From contig NZ_VWNB01000009.1 of the NCBI RefSeq assembly GCF_013387475.1, forward strand, positions 62,001 to 126,000: a stretch of DNA of 64,000 nucleotides, read 5' to 3'. Position numbers and translations under genes: made by a program. Under the pieces are notes generated by a model that saw nothing but the letters and a program-made list of their open reading frames with translations, was not told where the DNA came from and did not search any database. The number at the start of each line of letters is the position of its first letter. Position 1 is the stretch's first letter. Below are positions 1 through 8,600 of the stretch, piece after piece. Source of the DNA: Mariprofundus sp. KV. GTDB taxonomy: Bacteria; Pseudomonadota; Zetaproteobacteria; Mariprofundales; Mariprofundaceae.

Positions 1-86
1 TGCAGGGTGGGCATGCAGCGCACCTGCATGAAGATCATACCATCCATCCAACCGATTCCCTGGATCATCTTGATGAGAAAAGGTGA
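1..86 (+). CDS. 3' end of an unidentified upstream gene (partial)
   Basis: One frame is open from the window edge to a TGA at 84-86. It encodes a hydrophilic, His/Asp-rich tail (AHLHEDHT, DSLDHLDEKR). It stops eight bases before the glycosyltransferase start, and its last codons contain the AAAGGTGA ribosome-binding site of that gene, as expected inside an operon. A second frame is open to 120 but would overlap the next gene by 26 bases. Too little is visible to assign a function. Confidence 0.35.
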   Translation, partial: QGGHAAHLHEDHTIHPTDSLDHLDEKR

Positions 87-94
87 TTTGAGGT

Positions 95-2164
95 ATGAGC
101 CAGCCGGAAGCGGGCGCTAAACTCCGCATTGGTGAACTGCTGGTGAGCCGCGGGCTCATCAGCAGTGACCAGTTGCAGGAGGCGCTTGATCAGCAGCAGG
201 CGGAGGGAGGACGGCTTGGAGATATCCTGCTTTCCCGCCGTGCCATCACAACTGTCGCATTTTACGATGCCCTGACAGATCACTTCCGTCGCGGACGGAT
301 TGGTGATCTGCTGGTTGAGAGGGAGCTGATCACTGAGTACCAGCTACAGGATATTCTTGAAACCCAGAAGCAGTGGGGTACTCGCTTTGGTGACATTATT
401 CTGGCCAAGGGGTTGGTGAAACCCTTCTTTCTGAGTCAGGTTCTGGCCGATCACTTCGATAAACCGAATATCGATATGCTTAAAGAGAGGCTGGACACGA
501 GCATTCTTGATCGTGACAACCTCTCCACCTATTCAGAGAACCTGTTTGTGCCGTGGCGCAGAGAGAATGGATTACTGAAGGTGGCCGTGGTTGATGTCAC
601 CCCTGAGCTGTTACAGATCGTCGACCGTGTGGTTGGCGAGCCGTTTGATTTTGTTATCACTTCAAAATTTGACATTATCTGGACGCTGCAGGAGATCGGT
701 AATCAGTTCTATACGGAAAAAGCTGTACATGAGCTTGCCAATATTATGCCGCAGTTCTCAGCCAGTGAGGTGTTTACGCCCAGACAGCTGATCTTTGTCT
801 TTATCTGGATGACCCTGAGTGTGGCTGCACTGGCACTCTGGCCGATCAACTCCATCATTGCCCTGAATCTGGCGATTTCGATCTTCCTGCTGCTCAACTT
901 TGCGCTACGTATGGTGTTGACCTGGGTGGGTGGCGATAAGTACTTTGATAATCTGGTAACCGATGAAGAGGTGAATGCGATTGATGAGCGGACGCTGCCG
1001 GTCTACTCCATTCTGCTGCCAATGTACCATGAGTCGGCAACACTGCCGAATATCGCACAGGCACTTCGCTCCCTCGATTACCCGCTCTCCAAGCTCGATA
1101 TTAAACTGATTCTTGAGCAGGATGATGATGAGACTATTGAGACGGCAAAAGAGCTCGGTCTTGAGGGAATCTTTGAGATTATCCGTGTGCCGGAGTCATT
1201 CCCGAGAACCAAACCCAAAGCGTGTAACTATGCCCTGCACTTCTGCCGAGGTGAGCTTGCCACAATTTACGATGGTGAGGATGCACCGGAGCCTGATCAG
1301 CTGAAAAAGGTTGTGATCGCCTTCCAGAAAGCTCCCGAGAATACGGCGGTGATTCAGGCCAGGCTCAACTACTTTAATGTGGCAGAGAACTGGCTGACCC
1401 GTATGTTCACCATGGAGTACTCCCTCTGGTTTGATTTCTATCTGCCTGCTCTTGATGCACTGCGCATTCCAATTCCGCTTGGTGGCACCTCCAACCACTT
1501 CAAGATGAATGTTCTGCGTGAAATGCAGGGCTGGGATCCCTATAACGTAACCGAGGATTGCGATCTTGGCGTGCGTCTGACCCAGCGTTTCTATCGTGTG
1601 GGTGTTGTGAATTCGACCACCTATGAAGAGGCCAACAACTCCATTCCTAACTGGATTCGCCAGCGTTCGCGCTGGTTGAAGGGTTATATGCAGAGTTATC
1701 TGGTGCATATGCGCGCGCCGCTAAAACTCTATGGCGAGTTGGGTCATATCGGCTTCTGGGGGTTCCAGTTCTTTATCGGCGGAACGATTGTGAGTGCGCT
1801 GGTGACCCCGATCCTGTTCCTCATGTATATCCTCTGGCTGATCACGCAGACGATGGTGTTTGACCCCTATTTCCCCTCCATGGTGCTCTACATCAATCTG
1901 TTTAATCTGCTTATCGCCAATGGTTTCCTGATCTACCTGTTTATGCTCAGTGGCTTTAAACGCAGATATTTCGATCTGATTCCATGGGCTCTTACCGTTC
2001 CTTTCTACTGGATTCTGCAATCATGGGCCGGATACAAGGGGCTCTGGCAGTTGATCCATAACCCCTTCTACTGGGAGAAGACCCATCATGGTCTGACCAC
2101 CTTTGAGGTGGGGCATGAGAAGTCAGATGTGAAACCTGCCCCTGCAGCCGGTGGTGCCAAATGA
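95..2164 (+). CDS. Processive family-2 glycosyltransferase with MshEN-type N-terminus
   Basis: Probable inner-membrane polysaccharide synthase. Residues 1-115 carry four copies of the MshEN-type motif (RIGELLVSRGLI, RLGDILLSRRAI, RIGDLLVERELI, RFGDIILAKGLV). MshEN domains of MshE-type ATPases bind cyclic di-GMP. Membrane segments lie at about 235-285. The GT-A domain starts near residue 301 and shows the processive signatures DGED (about 393), TEDCD (about 486) and QRSRW (about 523). Further membrane helices span 545-655. The architecture resembles XagB-like exopolysaccharide synthases. Its stop overlaps the next start (ATGA), so it is translationally coupled to it. The sugar polymerised cannot be read from sequence. 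Family call is firm; c-di-GMP control is inferred. Confidence 0.9.
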   Translation: MSQPEAGAKLRIGELLVSRGLISSDQLQEALDQQQAEGGRLGDILLSRRAITTVAFYDALTDHFRRGRIGDLLVERELITEYQLQDILETQKQWGTRFGDIILAKGLVKPFFLSQVLADHFDKPNIDMLKERLDTSILDRDNLSTYSENLFVPWRRENGLLKVAVVDVTPELLQIVDRVVGEPFDFVITSKFDIIWTLQEIGNQFYTEKAVHELANIMPQFSASEVFTPRQLIFVFIWMTLSVAALALWPINSIIALNLAISIFLLLNFALRMVLTWVGGDKYFDNLVTDEEVNAIDERTLPVYSILLPMYHESATLPNIAQALRSLDYPLSKLDIKLILEQDDDETIETAKELGLEGIFEIIRVPESFPRTKPKACNYALHFCRGELATIYDGEDAPEPDQLKKVVIAFQKAPENTAVIQARLNYFNVAENWLTRMFTMEYSLWFDFYLPALDALRIPIPLGGTSNHFKMNVLREMQGWDPYNVTEDCDLGVRLTQRFYRVGVVNSTTYEEANNSIPNWIRQRSRWLKGYMQSYLVHMRAPLKLYGELGHIGFWGFQFFIGGTIVSALVTPILFLMYILWLITQTMVFDPYFPSMVLYINLFNLLIANGFLIYLFMLSGFKRRYFDLIPWALTVPFYWILQSWAGYKGLWQLIHNPFYWEKTHHGLTTFEVGHEKSDVKPAPAAGGAK

Positions 2165-3660
2165 GGGGTATGACCCGCCGTACCGGCCTGGAAGGGCAGC
2201 TGTTTCTGGCGTTAATGACCGCCATTCTGGTGTTCATGACGATCTGGATTCTCTCCAACGGTTTTATGCTCGATTCAGCTACCATTCGCTGGACTCGTGT
2301 GGTCAGTGCGCTCGATGCCGAAGAGATTCTGGTGGAGAATCTCTCTTTCCTGATGCCGCATCTGCCGCTCTATCTGCTGATTCCGTTCTACTATATACCC
2401 GGCCTTGCCACCGGCGCGGCGCCCTATCTGCTTTCGGTAATCGTTGCTGTATTCCTGCTGCATCTGTGGGCGAAAAACCTGAAAGAGGTGGAGCTCAGTG
2501 AGCACAGGCTGGTTATTCTCGGACTGCTGGTGGTGCTGCATCCTGCATTTCTCTGGAGTGCAACTACAGGCAGCCATATCGCACTGAGTATGCTCGCCTT
2601 CTATCTGCTTTACCGTGCAGCTCAGCACATTATTTCAGAACATGACCTGCACTCCTATATCTCGCTTGCCGTGGTGTTCGTTTTCTATTTCTTTATCGAT
2701 GGCTCGGCGATCTTCATCTTTGTTGCACTGATTCCGCTGCTGGTGGTGATTGCACCGATTCGAACCATCATGGTATCACCGATGAGTCTCTATCTCATCG
2801 TCGGTACCCCCTTTGCTTTTGCACTGTTCAGCTGGGCCTATCTGAACTGGATCTTTGAAGGTTCGTTTATCAACTTCATTACCGATGCCGACTCAGACTT
2901 CCTCGGTGGTATGCTGCATGTGTTCGATTATCCCTGGCTTCTCGATTATGGCGGGGAGTTTTTCATGCCGCTTCTGGCTGCCACCGGATATCTGCTGATT
3001 GCCTTCCCTGTATCGGTCTATCTGCTGCTCGATACCATTAACAACAGTTATCGTTTCCGTGCCTCTTTTGTGCTGCTGCTGCATCCTCTGATCGCCATTG
3101 CTATTGCGACCAGTCAGTACTATCTGACCCATCCGTTTGAGATTCTGACGCTGGTGAGTGCAGGTCTGATGGCGGAGCTTACCTATGTGAAGATGCAGAC
3201 CAAACGAGAGTTTGTGTTCCTTGTTATCTTCATGATGGTCAGTGTGGTTGGTGGCTGGTGGCTGTTTATTGAAACGGCCAGTCCGCAGATGGCGCAGTGG
3301 GTGCAGGCCTTGAAAGGGGAGCAGCTGCACAGTGCACAGAGTGATGGTGATCTGCAGCTGGGCCTGTGGTTGAAAGAGCATCGTCAGCAGACCATGATGT
3401 ATGAGCGCAGTGCTTTCAGGGTGATTGCTGCCAGAGGCGATGCCAAAGGGCTGGTGCTCTCTTTTTCGCATGACTTTAAAGCTGCCATGCGTTCAAGAAT
3501 CCCCGATGTTGAACAGATTGCTGTGCCGGAACCGGACACGCTTATCGGGCGCAGAGACTGGCTGAATATCAGGCACCCTAATCTCTACGCTTACGGCATG
3601 AAGGGATTTGATCTGGTTTACGACTATATGGGTTGGCGGGTGTACCGTAAGCATGGGTAA
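2161..3660 (+). CDS. Polytopic membrane protein of exopolysaccharide cluster, unknown function
   Basis: A 499-residue integral membrane protein with roughly ten hydrophobic helices across residues 15-400 and a soluble C-terminal part of about 100 residues. It starts four bases inside the glycosyltransferase and overlaps the next lipoprotein by eight bases, so it belongs to the same operon. I recognise no catalytic motif. The many-helix layout with a soluble tail resembles GT-C-type glycosyltransferases or polysaccharide-modifying membrane enzymes, but that is only a suggestion. A role in polymer synthesis, modification or export is inferred from position. Confidence 0.8.
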   Translation: MRGMTRRTGLEGQLFLALMTAILVFMTIWILSNGFMLDSATIRWTRVVSALDAEEILVENLSFLMPHLPLYLLIPFYYIPGLATGAAPYLLSVIVAVFLLHLWAKNLKEVELSEHRLVILGLLVVLHPAFLWSATTGSHIALSMLAFYLLYRAAQHIISEHDLHSYISLAVVFVFYFFIDGSAIFIFVALIPLLVVIAPIRTIMVSPMSLYLIVGTPFAFALFSWAYLNWIFEGSFINFITDADSDFLGGMLHVFDYPWLLDYGGEFFMPLLAATGYLLIAFPVSVYLLLDTINNSYRFRASFVLLLHPLIAIAIATSQYYLTHPFEILTLVSAGLMAELTYVKMQTKREFVFLVIFMMVSVVGGWWLFIETASPQMAQWVQALKGEQLHSAQSDGDLQLGLWLKEHRQQTMMYERSAFRVIAARGDAKGLVLSFSHDFKAAMRSRIPDVEQIAVPEPDTLIGRRDWLNIRHPNLYAYGMKGFDLVYDYMGWRVYRKHG

Positions 3661-4657
3661 TAGTGTTGTGAAATGGAGTCTGCTGGCCGTGGCAGTGGCA
3701 CTGCTTGCCGGTTGCGCCAGTGAGGCGCTTGTCCAGAACAAGAGTATGAAGCGCGGCTTTAATGCACTGCAGCATGAGAGCTTGCCGTGGGATCAGCCCG
3801 CGGCGAGAAAATCGATCAGCAGGCTTACTTCTCTTGGTGCCAATGCGGTGGTGTTTATCGCTTTTATGGAGCAGCAGGAGCCAAGCTCACATCAGGTGAG
3901 GCGCTCCAATGCCGTGACCATGCATCAGCTAAAAAAAGCAATCTCCTATGCAAAGGCAGACAAGTTGCATGTGGCGTTGAAACCGCAGATGCTGGTACAT
4001 AATTCATGGGCAGGTGAGATCAATCATCGCACTGCTTATGATTGGGATCTCTGGTTTGCCAACTACTCCAGAGAGATCATGGAGTACGCAATTTTTGCCC
4101 AGCAGCAGGGAGTGGATACATTCGTTATCGGCACTGAGTTGTCCAGGGCATCCGCACATGTCAACTGGCCCCGGCTTATTCGTCAGGTGCGTCGAGTCTT
4201 TCGCGGTCAGTTGACCTACGCAGCGCATAATGTGGAGGGGGTGAGAGCATTTCCGAACTGGGATCTTCTTGATGCCGTTTCACTGACTTTTTACCCGTCA
4301 CTGGGAGCAAGTAGTGACAGGGCATCGCTGCAGGCTCGCGTGGATATTGCCGTTGAGGAGTTGCGTGTTGCAGCAGCGGCGATCAAGCGGCCACTGTGGG
4401 TGATGGAGGTGGGTATCCCGTCTGCTAAAGGGGCCTCATTAAAGCCCTGGGAGTGGCAGGGATTAAAGCATAGAAGCGTGGATTTGGCACTTCAGAGTGA
4501 GGTGCTCGATATCTGGTTAAGGGCACTGGATCAACCGTGGGTTGATGGCATTTATATCTGGGCGTGGTACAGCAATGCCCGTGCAGGTGGTCAGCGCGAC
4601 ACCGATTACACACCGCAGAATAAACCTGCAGAAGATGTGATCGGACGTTACTGGTGA
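3653..4657 (+). CDS. Glycoside-hydrolase-like (GH113/TIM-barrel) lipoprotein
   Basis: The chosen start gives MGNSVVKWSLLAVAVALLAGC, a lipoprotein signal with an LAGC lipobox; an in-frame start at 3608 would spoil it. The mature part is a TIM-barrel-like domain. Its two candidate catalytic glutamates are in GTELSRAS (near residue 162, end of a strand) and MEVGIPS (near residue 252), the pattern of clan GH-A enzymes such as family 113 mannanase-like proteins. It overlaps the preceding gene by eight bases. Probable role: trimming the polymer made by the cluster at the cell surface or in the periplasm. Substrate unknown. The family is recognised from pattern only. Confidence 0.75.
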   Translation: MGNSVVKWSLLAVAVALLAGCASEALVQNKSMKRGFNALQHESLPWDQPAARKSISRLTSLGANAVVFIAFMEQQEPSSHQVRRSNAVTMHQLKKAISYAKADKLHVALKPQMLVHNSWAGEINHRTAYDWDLWFANYSREIMEYAIFAQQQGVDTFVIGTELSRASAHVNWPRLIRQVRRVFRGQLTYAAHNVEGVRAFPNWDLLDAVSLTFYPSLGASSDRASLQARVDIAVEELRVAAAAIKRPLWVMEVGIPSAKGASLKPWEWQGLKHRSVDLALQSEVLDIWLRALDQPWVDGIYIWAWYSNARAGGQRDTDYTPQNKPAEDVIGRYW

Positions 4658-4665
4658 GGGGTTGA

Positions 4666-5631
4666 ATGATGGGTTTTTTAAATATTAGAAAGAGACTGAT
4701 TCTATCTGTTATGGCAATGCTGTTTGCTATGGGGCTGACTACTACGACTTCATATGCCGGTGTTGGTATCCTCGAGGAGGATGAGAACTCTATCTCTGCA
4801 AACCTCTCATTTTCCGGTAGTAACAAGCAGTGGGATAGTAACAGGAATGTGCTGACCTCAATCTGTCAGAGACGCAATGTCGATCTCTCTCTCGGATATG
4901 AGTATGGCTGGTCCTATTTCCATACCGTCTACAGCAGTGTGAACTTGGCTTACCGCAAGTGTGGTGTGGGTACTGTTCGTACTGCTATTCCAGGAGCGCC
5001 TGCCGGTTTTACGATAAACACCCAGTACGCCTCCGGCAGAGCATGGGGTTTAGGTGATGTCGAACTGGGTATCCGTACCCGCTTTGGTGGGAACTATATT
5101 AATAATGCGGCATGGGAAACTTTTCTGATTATTCCAACCGGTTACGACAACAACAGCCCCTCTGCACTTGGCCGGGGAGCTCTTGGTGCTGGTCTCGGTT
5201 TGATTTTCTCATCAGATGCATCTGACAGATATCCTAATAAGTGGGGATACAGTCATAAGAAGTGGGGTTGGAAGGCGGGCACTAAATTCACCTACTTCTT
5301 CTCCTCCAAAGGTAATTCACTCTCTACATTTGCGGCAGTTCAGTATGCCTTCACAGCCAGTGACTTTGAGCAGACGGGTGATTATTTAGAGTTCCGCATT
5401 GATAACTCCATCGGCTTTCAGAATGGTGGCGTTCAGCAGCAGGTCTTTATTAATCAGGCACCAACGGCCATGACCAGCTCTGATCAGACCTCGTTCAAGA
5501 TAAAATACAGCCACGCCTTTATTGGTACGGGCTGGTCAGGAAGTATCAGCCTTGGCCACGCCTTCTTTGGTCGTAATGCAGCAAAATCCACCTCTATTGC
5601 AGCCGGTGCAAACTACCGGTGGAGAGACTAA
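4666..5631 (+). CDS. Outer-membrane beta-barrel-like protein of exopolysaccharide cluster
   Basis: A 321-residue exported protein. Its signal peptide ends near SYA|GVG (about residue 31). The mature protein alternates polar and aromatic or aliphatic residues, is rich in Gly, Ser, Tyr and Phe, and ends with an aromatic strand (NYRWRD), as in outer-membrane barrels. ATG codons lie at 4666 and 4669 behind GAGGGG. It sits eight bases after the hydrolase and three bases before the SH3/CotH gene, so it is inside the operon. It may be a porin or export channel for the polysaccharide. No named family is recognised. Confidence 0.7.
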   Translation: MMGFLNIRKRLILSVMAMLFAMGLTTTTSYAGVGILEEDENSISANLSFSGSNKQWDSNRNVLTSICQRRNVDLSLGYEYGWSYFHTVYSSVNLAYRKCGVGTVRTAIPGAPAGFTINTQYASGRAWGLGDVELGIRTRFGGNYINNAAWETFLIIPTGYDNNSPSALGRGALGAGLGLIFSSDASDRYPNKWGYSHKKWGWKAGTKFTYFFSSKGNSLSTFAAVQYAFTASDFEQTGDYLEFRIDNSIGFQNGGVQQQVFINQAPTAMTSSDQTSFKIKYSHAFIGTGWSGSISLGHAFFGRNAAKSTSIAAGANYRWRD

Positions 5632-5634
5632 ACA

Positions 5635-8600
5635 ATGATTAAAACGGTAACCTTCGTTCGCCTGCTGGCGCTGTCATGTGTGACGGCAGCCAGTGCTGTT
5701 GCGTTTGCAGCAGAGGGGGACCTGTACCGTTTAGTTGATGACTCAAACCTTCGTCAGGGGCCGGGCAGCTCTTATGCGGCTGCCGCGATGGCACACAAGG
5801 GTGATGAGGCAGTTGAGCTGAGTAGAAATAGTAGCTGGTTGCAGGTACGCCTGCAGAATGGAACTACAGGCTGGTTATACAGTGCAGCACTGACGCCTCA
5901 GACTCCTGCCAAGGCAGTGAAAACAGATCAGTTACCCGATGCACAAGCCGTCTCAGAGGCAGTTCAACGTGAAGCTTTGTCCGTGAGCGAAGTGCAACCC
6001 CTTTCAGATGAAAACAGCGTTATCGTATCCGCACCAGTGAAGCCGGCAGCGCATCGTGCTGTTATCAAGCAGGGTGAAGTGGCCGAAGCTTTTGTGCTTA
6101 ATGGTTACGGTGCTGCTCCTGAAAAAACAGAAACAGCGGTAGTAGCGGTTCAACCGTCAGCAGAGCCCAAGCCTGTAGTTGAAACCAGGGTGCAGCCGGT
6201 CAAAGCTGCGCAGACACCGGTCGCTGATAAAACAGTCAAACCGGCAGCGCATCGTGCTGTTATCAAGCAGGGTGAAGTGGCCGAAGCTTTTGTGCTTAAC
6301 GGTTATGGTGCTGCACCCGAAGTTGATATCAAGCCGGTTATGCTGTCTGAACAGCCAGTGATGAAAAGTGAAGAGCCTGTGGTTTGGCAGCTCTCGTCTG
6401 AAGAGACTACAGCAACCGATTCCGAGGTAACATCTGCAGCCCCTGCTGAGATAAAACAGGTGGGTGACGTTGCCATTGTAGATCTGCTTGCGGCTGAAAC
6501 GGCACTTGCGCCAGTTCCGGCAGAGAAGGTGGCGGCAGAGAAGGCGGCGGCAGAGAAGGCGGCGGCAGAGAAGGCGGCGGCAGAGAAGGCTGCGGCAGAG
6601 AAGGCTGCGGCAGAGAAGGCTGCGGCAGAGAAGGCTGCGGCAGAGAAGGCTGCGGCAGAGAAGGCAGCGGCAGAGCAGGCAGCAGCAGAGAAGGCAGCAG
6701 CAGAGAAGGCAGCAGCAGAGAAGGCAGCGGCAGAGAAGGCGGCGGCAGAGAAGGCGGCGGCAGAGAAGGCGGCGGCAGAGAAGGCGGCGGCAGAGCAGGC
6801 AGTTGATGTTCAGATTGAGGCTACACCTTTACTGACGATGGACGAGTCTGAGGTGGCTGTTGCCCCCGTTGCAATCCAATCGGGCGAAACACAGCAGATT
6901 ATTCAGACAACAACCATTCGTTCAGGGCCGGGAGCACTGTTTGAAGTTCTCGGCTGGGTTGGTGCCGGTGCTGATATCATTGCGCTTGAGCAGCAGGGAC
7001 AGTGGTTGAAGGTGCAGATGAAACAGAGCGGGCGCATCGGCTGGATTGAGGCGGAAGCTTTAACTCAGGGGGCTGTAGCTGATCAGCCTGCTTATACTGT
7101 GCAAGAGAGGGCCGCTGGCTCACCGGTAACTGCTACTGGGGCGCTTGCTCCATCACCACTAACACCAGTTGTTGAGCAGCAGCCGTTGGTAGAAGAGACG
7201 GTTGATGCCATGCCAGTTTCTTTGGCTACTGATCAGGACAGAGGCAGGGCTCTCTATCGTTTTGAAAAGAATGCGAATCTGCGTGCCGGTCCGGATGCAG
7301 GGTTTGATGTGGTCTCCTGGGCAACTACCGGTGCCTATGCCGTTGGGTTGGCGCAGCAGGGTAACTGGTATCGTGTTCAGATGCAGGAGAGTAAGCTGAT
7401 CGGTTGGGTCTATAAGAGCTCTGTTGCAATGGTAAAAGCAGCAGCACCAGTGGTTGTTGAGCGTGCTGCACAGGTGCAGGAGCAGCCTGCAATGGCTGCT
7501 GTAGAAACAACTGCACCGGTAATACCGATGCGGCCAGCCGTGGTGGCGACCTCTCCGGCAGAAGAGAAACGCTACCTGTTTACTGCAAACACAGGACTAA
7601 GGGCTGGTCCCGGCAATCAGTTTGATGTGGTTGCCAATGGCGCAGCCAGTGAGACAGCGACTGAGATTGATCGTCAAGGTTCATGGAGCCGGGTTCGCAT
7701 GACCCTGAGTAACAAGGTGGGCTGGGTGGAGAGCTCCCTGCTTGCAGCTGTTGCAGAGGGTTCTTCAGCTGTTGTGGCTGTTTCTGATGCTACGCCTGCA
7801 GTGAAAGAAGGTGCTGTGTCTGAAGCCGCTCCGGAGCCTGCGGTCATAGCGTTGAAAACGGACATGCGTGAATCTGAGCCGGTTGTTAAGCCTGCACCTG
7901 TGCAACTGGTTACCGATAACAGGCCTCTCTATTTTTTCAAGGAGACCAGTAAGCTCAAAGCCGGCCCCGGTAATCAGTTTGATGCTGTGGCCTGGGGAGC
8001 GCGTAATGAGACAGCCAGTGAGATTGATCGCAAGGGTGACTGGTCGAGGGTTCGCCTGACCCTGAGCAATAAGGTTGGCTGGATAGCCAATGCACTGTTG
8101 ATTCCGGCTGAAGTCGTGACCCACACCGCAGCAGCTCCGGCACTGCTGGCATCAGCAGAGTTGCCACAGGAGGGAGGCCTCTATGAGGTGATCAAAACCT
8201 CCACCCTGCGTGTTGATGCAAAAGACAGTGCCGAGGTCAATGGCTGGATCGGAAAAAGTGAACCTGTTGTAGTGCTTGAGCGCAGGAGTAACTGGGCGCG
8301 AGTCAATCCGCAGGCTGCCAATAATCATGTCGGCTGGATCAAAGCGGATGTATTGAAGGAGATCTCTGCAACAGCAATGATTATGCGCGATGGAGAGCAT
8401 TTTATCAGCAAGCGTAATCTGAAAACTACGCTGAAAAGAGTCTCCCATGGCGAGGCATTTAACTTCTCCTACGCAGCCCTTGAGCAGGCTCTCTACAGGG
8501 TGCCTGTTGAGGAGTTTTATATCAATATCGACAGGGATGATCTCGAAGCGGTCTTCCGCAAAGATGTGTATGATAAATCCTCCTTTGATATTGAACTGAA

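Noticed and set aside
6525-6800. Possible CRISPR-like array
   Set aside because: Repeats are contiguous 15-mers in frame with no unique spacers; the same reasoning excludes the 111-bp repeats at 29.3-29.8 kb.
6488-6835. Arg-rich 115-codon frame (QRRRRQRRR repeats)
   Set aside because: A shifted frame of the 15-bp repeat in the SH3/CotH gene; its composition is dictated by the repeat.
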